Origin: Zygnema cylindricum
Taxonomy: Eukaryota > Streptophyta > Zygnematophyceae > Zygnematales > Zygnemataceae
NCBI GenBank assembly: GCA_037447655.1
Contig: JBBHKE010001653.1
Span: forward strand, 154,267-192,979
DNA length: 38,713 bases
Reading direction: 5' to 3'
How positions within the stretch are numbered: the stretch's first letter is position 1; each line of letters starts with the position of its first letter. Below the pieces are notes generated by a model. That model was given only the letters and a program-made list of their open reading frames with translations, ran no database searches and was not told where the DNA came from. A program made the position numbers and the translations under genes. This document shows, piece after piece, positions 1 to 9,457 of this stretch.

Positions 1-154
1 CAGCGTCGACGAAACAGGGTAGATACAGAGGGAGAGAGAGATGGGGTGGAAAGAGAGGGGGAGAGAGAGAGAAAGAGAGCAAAAGCGACACACATACACG
101 CAACGCACATGCGCGCACGCACACACACACACCCACCTACCCCACCCACCCACC
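1..154. repeat. Microsatellite-rich flank (GA, CA, CCCA tracts)
   Basis: This stretch is almost all simple sequence: GA-rich from about 30 to 80, CA/CG-rich from about 85 to 130, then CCCA/CCTA units up to the first base of the Copia LTR. The last five bases, CCACC at 150-154, correspond to CTACC after the 3' LTR at 10873-10877. This suggests Copia A inserted into a CCCA-type repeat and left a 5-bp duplication with one later change. Confidence 0.8.
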
Positions 155-1116
155 TGCTGATTTTGAAAAGCACTTGAAGTCTCAGTAAATTAGTATGACG
201 GCAGAAAGACATTAAAATATAGAGTAAACGACACGCGTCATCACTTTAGGATAGAACAAGTATTTCGGAATGGCACCTACATCCACTATGCGTGTCACAC
301 ATTGAACAGGACAAAGTAGCTTCGACATAGATGGGACAAAGCAGCTGCGACGCAGATGGGACAAAGCAGCTGCGACGCAGATGGGACAAAGCCGTTGCGA
401 TTATTCAGTATGGGACGAGGCAGCTGCGACAAAAAGCTGCAGTGACGTTGAATATGATTCGTAACGGGACAACGTAGGTGCCGTTGATATGAATGAAGTT
501 AATGGACAAGATTCATAAAAGGATCATAAGTGATTTGCTAGTAGGTGTTTTTTTCGCAATATCTGGATGGACGCATCTGGACAATAGTATTAAGCCGGCT
601 GCAAGTAATTGTACAATCACTTGTATTAATCTCTCATTAATATTTATTGTATAGTTGCAGAATGAGCGTTAGCGTGATTAGGAGTACTTAGACCTTAATA
701 GCAGTTTGGTTCTTCGATGTATCTCTCAAAAACATTTGTATCAGAAGTACAACACTGTAATAGGACAACTAGGAGTAGAAACTTACTACGAGTATAAGGC
801 TTAGGACTTAGAACATTTGATGTATCCAGATATCTAAACTTTCAAGTAGTAAAACTGTAGACAATTTTTGGGAAATTTTTGACTGTTATATCTTGAGTTT
901 TGTTAAATCAATTGTGCTAAATCTTTGGGAGTTGTCAATATTTGTAATACTCTATATTGTGATAGAGTTTTGTGGAGTTGTGACTTGTGTATCATATTTT
1001 GTGAGGATATGAAAACAACTGTTTGGAAGGATTCTTGATAGCTTGTTAGAGTGTATCATGTCTACTTCTACTACTATTGTTGCTCTTTTACCTGCACCGG
1101 TGGTCGTGGAACAACA
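155..1116 (+). repeat. 5' LTR of Copia A
   Basis: The start TGCTGATTTTG and the end ACAACA align with 9921-10872 along the whole length. The end is fixed by the loss of similarity after ACAACA in the 3' copy and by the PBS that begins at 1117. The last 59 bases (1058-1116) are an open frame that continues into gag. Unit repeats of 25 bp lie at 308-407. Confidence 0.9.
308..407. repeat. 25-bp tandem repeat in the 5' LTR, with GCAGCTGC palindromes
   Basis: Four units of 25 bp start at about 308, 333, 358 and 383. Each begins like GGGACAAAGCAGCTGCGACG, and a related partial unit lies near 413. The 3' LTR has the equivalent array at about 10073-10172. The array lies in the likely U3 part, so an enhancer-like role is possible, as known for U3 repeats in plant Copia elements; that is inference. 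Confidence 0.8.
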
Positions 1117-1919
1117 GGTTATGGGCCTGTCATCAAGACTTCCTATATTTTTAAGGGAAAAATATGTTTATTGGACGGATATGGTTGAAACTCCGTTCGA
1201 AAACGTTAATCTTTTAGATATTTTGGATGGTTCCCTGGATGAATCAGATCCATCTTCGTCCAAGAAGAATTCGCAGATCTGTCTTCGTCCAAGAAGAATT
1301 CGCAGGCACGATCTATTTTAAAATTCAGTATATCTGAGGACTTATCTATGTCTCAGATCCAGATGAAAAGGCGATTGCCACTTGGAAATCTCTTAAAAAT
1401 GAAAATGAAAAAGCTTATGTCTAAGAAGAACTTCTCTTGGCTGGAAAAATTTAGGACTATAAGTACACTAGCGGATCAATGGCTGAGTATGCTAACAAGT
1501 TTCGAATTCTTATCGATGCTCATGCTTCTGCAGGTGGCACGTTTCTTCAATTTCAACAAGCACCATTACTAACAAGAGGTCTCCCTAATAATATGAATGG
1601 AGCTTCTGACACGCTCAAGCAAAAAGATAAAGCTAGCTGGACTTTACACTTTGCAATTAATATTTTACTAGATTAAGAAACTACATCTAAAGTTATAAAT
1701 GGTGAGCTAGTAGAGGCATTTAATACAGACATTGAGAGAAAAGCTAAATTTAATGAGCAATTAAATCACTTTACTCTGCAGAAAAATCAGTTTAATCGGC
1801 ATCAAAATCAGTTTAACCTGTTTAATCAGGGAGGAAATAGACATTCTTACAATGTTTGCTTCTATTGTCATGAAAGATGACATGGATAAAAGTTCTTTCA
1901 TAAGCTGAATAAAGGCTAA
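1058..1919 (+). pseudogene. Degenerate gag of Copia A
   Basis: The frame starts with ATG at 1058 inside the LTR, runs through the PBS and gives a typical Copia gag N-terminus, with SRLPIFLREKYVYW near 1132-1173. It breaks at a stop at 1319, close to a local duplication of about 24 bp (near 1254-1306). The frame then shifts: gag-like sequence resumes at 1348 and again at 1479 (MAEYANKFRIL). A nucleocapsid CCHC knuckle is recognisable near 1855 as CFYC, but stops fall inside it and its last cysteine is gone. No functional protein can be made. Confidence 0.85.
1117..1127 (+). promoter_or_regulatory. Primer binding site of Copia A (half-tRNA iMet type)
   Basis: GGTTATGGGCC starts directly after the LTR. 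It is complementary to the anticodon-loop side of initiator tRNA-Met and equals the first 11 bases of the PBS of element B. Beyond base 11 the match to plant tRNA is lost, consistent with decay. Drosophila copia uses the same internal site, primed by a cleaved half of the tRNA. Confidence 0.75.
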
Positions 1920-2112
1920 TTAAACAGGTTTATACAGGCCGGGATGGCAACAGAGCCAATATAACCAGAGTTTCACCAGAAATACACCTTGTGGAAATGC
2001 CCTTTTTTCGCCATTTTCATCACATAAGGACGAATCTCTAAACCTGTCCAATGAGGAAGAGGCGGAGTTATTTGCTATGGTGGTGGCAATGGAAGGCCCA
2101 AAAGACAGTTGA

Positions 2113-3420
2113 TGGATAATAGATATAGGAGCGTCAGCCCATATGTGTTGGAACAAGGCTATCTTCACAAATCTGAAATCGACTTCTAAAGAGAATATTT
2201 ACTATGCATGTGGAATGAGTGTATAGACTTGTGCTGTAGGTGATGTATCATTACTAGTTGATATAGCGGGAAAAGCAGTTGAAAGGACTCTTCATAATGT
2301 CCTCTTTGTTCTGGACTTAAAGAAAAATGTGTTCTCTACTTCTTTGGTAGAAAGTAAAGGCTTTGACGTCAGTCTTAAATATGGTCGCCAGGTTGTTAGT
2401 AAGAATAGCAAAGTTGTTGTCACAAGCACTAAAGATGGCAGCAAAATGTAACGTATGGATATGGCTGATAATAAGGAAAATGATGTTTTGTATTCCGGTG
2501 CTTTGCATTCATATGAGTTGTGGCATAAAAGATTAGGCCATGAAAACTATGATAGTTTGATAAAGATGGTGCATGCTGGCAAACTAGAGGGTGTCTTTGT
2601 AACATATCAGCAATTTAAAACATGTGATGGCTGTGCATTAGGAAAAATACATAGATTGCCATTCCCCAAGGAGTCTAAACATCGGTCAACTAAACTGTTA
2701 TATCAAATTCACTCTGATGTTTTCGGACCTGCAAAGGTACCATCAGCACCATCAGCAGGAGGGATGAAATATATGGTTACATCCACAGATGATTTCTCAC
2801 GATTTACAAAAATATACTTCATGAAAGAAAAGAGTGAAGTGTTCGGTCACTTCAAACAATACAAAACTTGGGCGGAGAAACTACATAATCTGCCGATTTT
2901 GGAACTCAGATCAAACAACAACGGGGAATATACATCTAAGGAATTTGAGAACTTCTTATTACAGGAAGGTATGCAGTTCCCTATTCACCGGAATAGAATG
3001 GAGTATCAGAAAGATTAAATAGAACACTCATGGAAAGCTCTAGGTCGATGCTTGCAGATAAAAATGTGGATCCGAAATTCTGGGTTGAGGCCTTAAATTG
3101 TGCAGTGTATATTAAAAATAGAATATGGTCAAGGTCAGTAAACACTACGCCTTATGAAATCTAGACTGGCATGAAACTTGATGTTAGTTATTTTAAAGTC
3201 TTCGGTAGCAAATGCTTCATTTTAGATACATAAAAAGATAGATGGAAAATAGAACCAAAAGGGTAACCACGTATTCTGCTAAGATATGCCAAACACTCTA
3301 AAGGGTATAGGGTCTTCGTTCTTGAAACACAAAAGATTGTTGTGGCTCGAAATATCATTGTGAAAGACAACTTCATTCGGTAGATTTATTCACAATGACA
3401 GTCACAATGACAGGTGTACA
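2113..3420 (+). pseudogene. Degenerate protease and integrase of Copia A
   Basis: The protease region starts at 2113 with WIIDIGASAHM, where the family has D-S/T-G-A; here the Ser/Thr is Ile. In-frame stops lie near 2224 and 2449. From 2455 an open stretch gives the integrase HHCC zinc region (WHKRLGH at 2521, CDGCALGK at 2623-2646) and the first catalytic Asp in HSDVFGP. The second catalytic Asp is replaced by Asn in LRSNNNGEY (about 2905-2931). Near 3000 the frame shifts, and the third catalytic region continues in another frame to about 3380 with further stops. Confidence 0.88.
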
Positions 3421-3779
3421 GAAACAACATTAAGTGTAGGAATATATTTTTTTGGAGTGCAATCAGCCTATTGTCACAAAAGTGCAGGTTCCTCCAGCTG
3501 CTGAGCAGTCTTGTGAGGTTCATCAAGATCATCAACAGTTCAGTTCCAGTCCGGTCAAAAGGAGTTAGAAACTACAGATCAGAATCAGCGACAACGAAAA
3601 AACAAGGAACCGACGATCTCAACCTAATAATTTCAAGGGGGAAAGAGATCGAGTAGTCACCTGCAAGCAAGCTCTCACTTTGCCGAGTTGGCAGCCTGAG
3701 GTGAGCCACTGGCCATCTTGGAGGCCTTCTCATCACCGGAGCGGAATCACTGGATCGAGGCAGCAAAAGGTAAAATGAA

Positions 3780-4971
3780 GTCGATTATGGAAGCTCAGAC
3801 ATGGGAGCTCGTGGTTCTTCCTCCGTACCGAAAAGCAATCGGCAACAAATGGTATTTAAGGTGAAGTTAAACCTTGATATAGAATTGAACGATATAAAGC
3901 TAGACTTGTGGCAAGGTGTATAATCAAAAAGAAGGAATTGATTTTGAAAAAACGTTTTCTCCAGTTGTAAGATTTCCTACATTTAGGATTTTGCTATCTC
4001 TAACTGCTATAGAAGATATGGAAATACATCAAATGGATGTAAAAACGGCCATTTTGCATGGAGAATTAGAAGAGACTATTTATATGCACCAGCGTGAGAT
4101 GTATGCAGAAACCAGTAAAAGAACATTTGGTGTGCAAATTGCAAGAATCTTTGTATGGCCTAAAGTTGGCCCCCAGACAATGGAATTTGACACTGGATGA
4201 ATTTTGAACTAGCCTAGGATTTAAGAGGATAAATTATGTTCACTTTGTTTACATTGTAAAAGGTGAGGATTGGAGAGTATACATAGCACTATATGTAGGC
4301 GATTTGTTACTAATCAGCAAATCATTGGCGGAAATTAACAAAATCAAAGTAACTCTTAATTTAGGGTTTGAGATGAAAGACCTCGGTGAGGCGAAATACA
4401 TTGAGGGCATTTAGGTAGAGAGAGATAGAAACAAGAGAATAGTAAAACTAACTCAGAAAGAGGCTATCCGAAACATGTTAGATGAGTATGAAATGCGAGG
4501 GGTAAAAGGGTGTGTAATTCAAATGGAGTTTCGGCAAAAATTAGAGGGTGATGAAACTCTACCGGGAGTCATTCTTGGTGAATATCTAGAAACAATGGAG
4601 GATGATCCTATGACAGTGATACCTTACAACTAAATAGTGGGAAGCTTGATATATTTCATGAATTGTACCCGTCCTGATTTTGTTGCAGCAGTTGGGGTAC
4701 CGAGTAGAAGTCTAGAAAATTCGAGAAAATCTGACCGTGATGCAGCAAAGAGAGTCTTGAGAGATTTGGCAGAAATTAAGGATCTCAAACTCACATTAGG
4801 GGGAGAAAAAGTGAAGCTACAAACATGGAGTGATGCAAGCTACGGCGATATGCCAAGCCAAAAATCCACTAGTGGATTTGTTCTACAAATCGGGAACGAG
4901 ACTTGCTGCTAGAGCAGCAAACTTCAAAAGGTCACGGCACAATCGACAATGGAGTCAGAAGACATGGCAGC
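3780..4971 (+). pseudogene. Degenerate reverse transcriptase and 5' part of RNase H of Copia A
   Basis: RT is clear from 3916 (NQKEGIDFEKTFSPVVRF, then HQMDVKTAILHGELEETIYM with the first catalytic Asp). A frameshift follows near 4110-4200. The palm motif YVDD reads YVGD at 4292-4303, so one catalytic Asp is lost. RNase H starts near 4820 (WSDASYGD) and is cut at 4971 by the insertion of element B. The rest resumes at 9458. Stops at about 4411, 4631 and 4910 confirm a dead copy. Confidence 0.9.
4967..4971. repeat. Target site duplication GCAGC, left of element B
   Basis: GCAGC occurs immediately before the TG of the B 5' LTR and again immediately after the CA of the B 3' LTR (9453-9457). Five bases is the usual Copia duplication. 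Taking out B with one copy re-joins the RNase H frame of A. Confidence 0.95.
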
Positions 4972-5164
4972 TGTTGAAATGTATGTATTTTCTAGGTCTG
5001 TATTGCAAAAAATAAATAAATAGAGTAAGTCAACAAAGGCAGCTTGCTTCTTGCTCAAATCTCTCCGGTCCCCATACTTGTTGCAGTCACTGAAGACCAG
5101 AGAGAGAGCTAGAGCCATGGCCGTCTAAAGAGGATAGACTAATTCGTCCTTTGTACCAAAATTA

Positions 5165-5240
5165 TTGTGCCGAGTTCAGGATTTGATCATGGTACCTACA
5201 CACTATATTAGACGTTAGATTTAGCCAATAGCTTAGAGTA
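5165..5240 (-). other. tRNA-like Pol III box module 1 in the LTR (antisense)
   Basis: On the minus strand the order is an A-box-like segment (about 5220-5233, containing TTGGCTAAAT), then about 30 bases, then a B-box-like GATCAAATCC (5179-5188). The related solo LTR keeps the B-box motif at 12327-12337 as GGATCAAATCC. The T-stem does not pair well, so this is not a functional tRNA gene. It could be a relic of a tRNA or SINE captured in the LTR. Confidence 0.4.
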
Positions 5241-5324
5241 AACGATGGCATGTATGGGGTACATTAGGTATTTATAAGCGTAGAAGTAGAGAGTTCTAAC
5301 AAACTAACAAATAACCAAAAACTG

Positions 5325-5400
5325 CTCTTGACCAGATTTGAACCCTGGTCTATGGTTATATTTGTAGAGGTAAGCCTTAACCAATAAGGCGTTATCGAAA
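5325..5400 (-). other. tRNA-like Pol III box module 2 in the LTR (antisense)
   Basis: Read on the minus strand, a D-arm-like hairpin GCCTTATTGGTTAAGGC (5390-5374) precedes a T-arm-like hairpin GACCAG-GGTTCAAAT-CTGGTC (5350-5330). GGTTCAAATC is a near-consensus B box, and GGTTAAGGC resembles an A-box core. Spacing between them is tRNA-like. No acceptor stem is evident. The copy in the 3' LTR is at 8571-8631. Confidence 0.5.
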
Positions 5401-6191
5401 CAACACGTGACGGGTTTTATAACAACATAAACTTTAACGCAACAGCTAATTGACAGCAGACTAACCAAAAGGAGCAATTCCTGCATGTACGCGAATCTGA
5501 ACCGTGTAAAATATGTTTTGATCGGACGGCCGATATTATAGCCGCCACGCGAAGTGAGCTTTTGGCGGCATACGGAGATAGCGTCACGCGGTGCCACGTG
5601 GCGCCACATTATTTGATACCGGAGAAGATGGAAGGAGGAACCATGGCTTCCGATTTGACAGGTGTCACCTTATAGACCTTGTCGTACAATGGTCGTACAA
5701 TAAGTACATCGCCCATTGTACCTTCTTGTACTATATAGTGTTCCTATTGGACTAGGGTTTAGTAGTAGGTAGTCGTAAGTAGGCAGACCAACACTTAGTG
5801 ATATTTTAGGTACCTCTCTCTAAGAGAGCTTGTAACTATAAAGGTCATCTTTGACCAACCATAACTTAATGCTCGGGTGAGCAAATTCAGTGATTCTTTT
5901 TGCTGCGGACTCATGGGAGTCTAAGCTACACAGGGGTGTAGTCGGTCAGAGTCTTTGCGTGCCAGGGTGGCACTTATTTAGTGGGAAAGTCAAAGTGGGG
6001 AATATTGTCCGAAACACATATTCAAGCTTTGCATTCTGTGGTGGAACTGAGCACACAAAAGGTCTTCTCTTCACTGGGGTGAAGGTGTATTGGGGTTTTT
6101 ATTTTCAAGGGATCATTCATTTGGGTTTATATCAACTTGGAGTCGGCACTATCTAGATTAGCTTCTTTTGGATCTGCGAATTCTGTGGACA

Positions 6192-7457
6192 ATGGAGCCC
6201 ATAGAATTTCAGGTTATGGGCCCACCATCTAGGGTGCCTATGTTCCATGGAACAGACTTCACTTATTGGGAGTTTATTATGGAGGGATTGCTTTTCGAGA
6301 AGCACTTATAGGGAATTGTTTCGGGACATGTGAGATGTCCGCCACCAGGCTTTTGAGGAGCTTACTATGGAGAACCATCTGAGGCTGCCCAGAATATCAA
6401 CCGGAGTTCAGATGCAACGAAAGGTGAAGGGAAAAATATTGTGATGGAAGGGGAAAAAGGGGAGAATGATAAAGGGACACTTATGGTGAGGGGAGCTATG
6501 CTCTTCGCCACAGCTCCACTTAGAGGGGTTATAAGTAAAATTGAAGAAAATGATAGTAAAATTTGGGAGTATAAAAACACTATAGCAAAACATCTCATAC
6601 TTAGATATGTGTCTAAGTCCATAGCTATCACTCTTTTAAGTCTTACTAAGTCTTCGGAAATATGGGAAACACAAAGGCAGATTTATAAGAGTGAGACTAT
6701 TCAGAGGCAGCAGTTAGTAAAACAGGAAATAGAGGCCTATGTTTATAAAGGCGGTAACATGATAGAGTTTTGCAATGATATTGTTGCGTTATATGTTGAG
6801 CTTGCTAGTGCGGGGTATGTAGAATCTGAGGAGAGAAAGATCAATACACTACTCATGAAACTCCCAGATGAGTACGAAAACATCATTTATCGTATGCAGG
6901 CAATGGATGGCTCCTCATGGACTTGGAGCTTTACCATGGGGATAATTCTTGTGAGGGAAAGCACTTTGGAGCTTCGGAGGGGAAGTGAGAGGGTAACTGC
7001 ATTTACAGCTGGTGGTGATTGGCGGAAGCGTGAAGAGAGGAACGGCGGTGACGAGCAGAAGCGTGATGAGAGGAAGAAAGACGAAGGTAAACCTTATCGG
7101 GACTTTGGTGGAAAGAGAGGGAGAGGAAAAGAAAAAGGAGTTTTGAAAAAGGGTGTTTGCTTCTTTTGTAGAGAACCGGGTCACTATATGGAGGAGTGTC
7201 CTTGTTTGGAAGAACTTAGAAGTTGGAATGTGAAAGAGGAGGAAGAAGGGGAAGAGGATGAAGAGGATGAAGAAATTTTGGAGCTTCTTCACATCGGTAG
7301 AATGGAGAAGAGAGAGAAGTACACAGAAATTACACGAAAGCAACGATGTGCTTTTGGAGGTATAAGGGAAGTAAAAGGAAGGGAGGTACTTGAGGGAGTT
7401 AGAAATGATGAGGATGTGAAAGAGTGTAAAAAGTATGACTTAGAAATGAGAAAGTGA
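6192..7457 (+). pseudogene. Gag-like protein of element B, with two early in-frame stops
   Basis: One frame runs from ATG 6192, inside the last 20 bases of the LTR, through the PBS. Its N-terminus has a Copia gag pattern (SRVPMFHGTDFTYWEF). TAG at 6309 replaces what is normally a Trp position in HLW-type motifs, and TGA at 6354 follows. From ATG 6441 there are 338 open codons. These include a gag/UBN2-type core (LLMKLPDEYENIIYRMQ) and a nucleocapsid CCHC knuckle, C240-x2-C243-x4-H248-x4-C253 (CFFCREPGHYMEEC), preceded by a basic, Arg/Lys/Asp/Glu-rich linker. It would form the virus-like particle. A TGA at 7455 separates it from the continuing frame. Whether the 6441 start gives a working protein is unknown. 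Confidence 0.8.
6212..6227 (+). promoter_or_regulatory. Primer binding site of element B (initiator tRNA-Met, internal)
   Basis: GGTTATGGGCCCACCA follows the LTR with no spacer. Its complement, TGGTGGGCCCATAACC, is the anticodon-arm sequence of plant initiator tRNA-Met as I remember it, including the CAU anticodon. Drosophila copia, yeast Ty5 and Volvox Osser are the known users of such an internal half-tRNA primer. Minus-strand synthesis of B would start here. Confidence 0.85.
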
Positions 7458-8183
7458 AATCTAGGATACATAAATGAAAAAGGGAAAAATAAAAATAATG
7501 AGGATAATTTTATAAGTATTTTGGAAACAAAAAACTGGTTGGAAAGGGAGACTTCAACGGATTTGGAGGAAAGGGGAGAAGTAAAACTAGAGGGGATTTT
7601 AAAGGATAGGGGAGAAAATAAATATTTAATGAAAAGTTTAGGGGAGGAGAAATACTCTTTGGGAATCATTGTAGAAAGTGATAGTGGAAAGAATTCCATG
7701 GGAGAGAGTGAGGAAAGTTCAGAAAATGGGGTGAGTATCATGGATAAAAATATGAGCTCGGAAGATGTAGTTTTTATGAGGAACTTAGTGGGGACTCTTG
7801 ATATAACGATAAATATGGAGGGTAATGGTTTTGACATCACTAATGGGAGTGATGGCATTTATGGTGGTGTGCCTGTAAAAGGGTTAGCATCTGGGTGTGT
7901 GTCGCAGATTGGGGATGGGACTGGTTTTTTGAATTGCAAGAGGGAAATTGGATTCTGTGTGGATGGAAAAGAGATGAGTGGGATAAAATCTTTGCTTAGA
8001 TTTATGGAAAATTGTATGTTTAATAAAATATGTGATCAGCAAGATGGAATGTTTATTTCAGCTCATCTAATGGACCTTTTAAAATACGAGAGTGTTCACT
8101 TAAAGTTTTATGAGGAGAAAAGAAAGAGGAAAAAGAAAAGAAGAAAAAAAAAATATTATATATATATTTTTAGTGGGAGTTGA
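7458..8183 (+). CDS. Unrecognised C-terminal frame of element B
   Basis: This stretch is in the same frame as the gag-like protein and stays open from the TGA at 7455 to the TGA at 8181-8183, just before the polypurine tract. It occupies the place where protease, integrase and RT would be. The product from ATG 7521 would be about 220 residues: Glu/Lys/Ser/Gly-rich in the first half, then a Gly- and Cys-containing middle (about 7875-7960), and a strongly basic Lys/Arg tail near 8115-8150. I recognise no domain and see no DSGA or RT motif. It could be a gag extension, a degenerate remnant or a captured host sequence. Translation may need read-through of the TGA. Confidence 0.45.
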   Translation, partial: NLGYINEKGKNKNNEDNFISILETKNWLERETSTDLEERGEVKLEGILKDRGENKYLMKSLGEEKYSLGIIVESDSGKNSMGESEESSENGVSIMDKNMSSEDVVFMRNLVGTLDITINMEGNGFDITNGSDGIYGGVPVKGLASGCVSQIGDGTGFLNCKREIGFCVDGKEMSGIKSLLRFMENCMFNKICDQQDGMFISAHLMDLLKYESVHLKFYEEKRKRKKKRRKKKYYIYIFSGS

Positions 8184-8202
8184 AAAGAAAGTAGACTAGA
8201 AA

Positions 8203-8212
8203 ATAAGGGGAG
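8203..8212 (+). promoter_or_regulatory. Polypurine tract of element B
   Basis: ATAAGGGGAG ends exactly at the TG of the 3' LTR. Element A has a near-identical tract (TTAGGGGAG) before its 3' LTR. It would prime plus-strand DNA synthesis. Confidence 0.85.
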
Positions 8213-9452
8213 TGTTGAAATGTATGTATTTTCTAGGTCTGTATTGCAAAAAATAAATAAATAGAGTAAGTCAACAAAGGCAGCTTGCTTCTTGCTCAAA
8301 TCTCTCCGGTCCCCATACTTGTTGCAGTCACTGAAGACCAGAGGGAGAGCTAGAGCCATGGCCGTCTAAAGAGGATAGACTAATTCGTCGTTTGTACCAA
8401 AATTATTGTGCCGAGTTCAGGATTTGATCATGGTACCTACACACTATATTAGACGTTAGATTTAGCCAATAGCTTAGAGTAAACGATGGCATGTATGGGG
8501 TACATTAGGTATTTATAAGCGTAGAAGTAGAGAGTTCTAACAAACTAACAAATAACCAAAAACTGCTCTTGACCAGATTTGAACCCTGGTCTATGGTTAT
8601 ATTTGTAGAGGTAAGCCTTAACCAATAAGGCGTTATCGAAACAACACGTGACGGGTTTTATAACAACATAAACTTTAACGCAACAGCTAATTGACAGCAG
8701 ACTAACCAAAAGGAGCAATTCCTGCATGTACGCGAATCTGAACCGTGTAAAATATGTTTTGATCGGACGGCCGGTATTATAGCCGCCACGCGAAGTGAGC
8801 TTTTGGCGGCATACGGAGATAGCGTCACGCGGTGCCACGTGGCGCCACATTATTTGATACCGGAGAAGATGGAAGGAGGAACCATGGCTTCCGATTTGAC
8901 AGGTGTCACCTTATAGACCTTGTCGTACAATGGTCGTACAATAAGTACATCGCCCATTGTACCTTCTTGTACTATATAGTGTTCCTATTGGACTAGGGTT
9001 TAGTAGTAGGTAGTCGTAAGTAGGCAGACCAAGACTTAGTGATATTTTAGGTACCTCTCTCTAAGAGAGCTTGTAACTATAAAGGTCATCTTTGACCAAC
9101 CATAACTTAATGCTCGGGTGAGCAAATTCAGTGATTCTTTTTGCTGCGCACTCACGGGAGTCAAAGCTACACAGGGGTGTAGTCGGTCAGAGTCTTTGCG
9201 TGCCAGGGTGGCACTTATTTAGTGGGAAAGTCAAAGTGGGGAATATTGTCCGAAACACATATTCAAGCTTTGCATTCTGTGGTGGAACTGAGCACACAAA
9301 AGGTCTTCTCTTCACTGGGGTGAAGGTGTATTGGGGTTTTTATTTTCAAGGGATCATTCATTTGGGTTTATATCAACTTGGAGTCGGCACTATCTAGATT
9401 AGCTTCTTTTGGATCTGCGAATTCTGTGGACAATGGAGCCCATAGAATTTCA
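8213..9452 (+). repeat. 3' LTR of element B (1240 bp)
   Basis: It has the same length and boundaries as 4972-6211 and ends AATTTCA followed by the duplication GCAGC. Reading frames inside it on either strand are copies of those in the 5' LTR and are not genes. Confidence 0.96.
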
Positions 9453-9457
9453 GCAGC

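Larger units (their letters stand above)
4972..6211 (+). repeat. 5' LTR of element B (1240 bp)
   Basis: It starts TGTTGAAATG and ends AATTTCA. It matches 8213-9452 base for base at a constant offset of 3241, apart from seven substitutions in the agaccagag (about 5101), attcgtc, cggccg, agacca and gctgcg...taagc regions. A candidate TATA, ACTATATAG, lies near 5732. The last 20 bases contain ATG 6192, which is in frame with gag. Two tRNA-like modules lie on its minus strand. Confidence 0.96.
4972..9452 (+). mobile_element. Young non-autonomous Copia-related element B (LTR-gag-LTR), nested in A
   Basis: The element has two 1240-bp LTRs without any length difference, a PBS, a 2001-bp interior, a polypurine tract and a perfect 5-bp target duplication. 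The interior holds one gag-like reading frame and no protease, integrase, RT or RNase H, so enzymes must come from a relative. This layout fits elements called TR-GAG or large non-autonomous LTR elements. By my count the LTRs differ at 7 of 1240 positions (0.6 percent), so insertion is recent compared with host element A. A solo LTR of a related subfamily lies at 12108-13155. Confidence 0.95.

Noticed and set aside
735-748. LTR end at 734 with a TTTGTATCAGA primer site
   Set aside because: It resembles the common plant PBS, but similarity between the two LTRs continues to 1116/10872 and the GGTTATGGGCC site follows exactly there.
5330-5390. True tRNA gene on the minus strand
   Set aside because: A- and B-box words and hairpins exist, but no acceptor stem or credible anticodon arm; the sequence is inside an LTR.
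5304-6156. Protein-coding genes in the LTRs of element B (also at 8545-9397)
   Set aside because: Open frames of 88-101 codons occur identically in both LTRs, lie in non-coding LTR sequence and have no motif.
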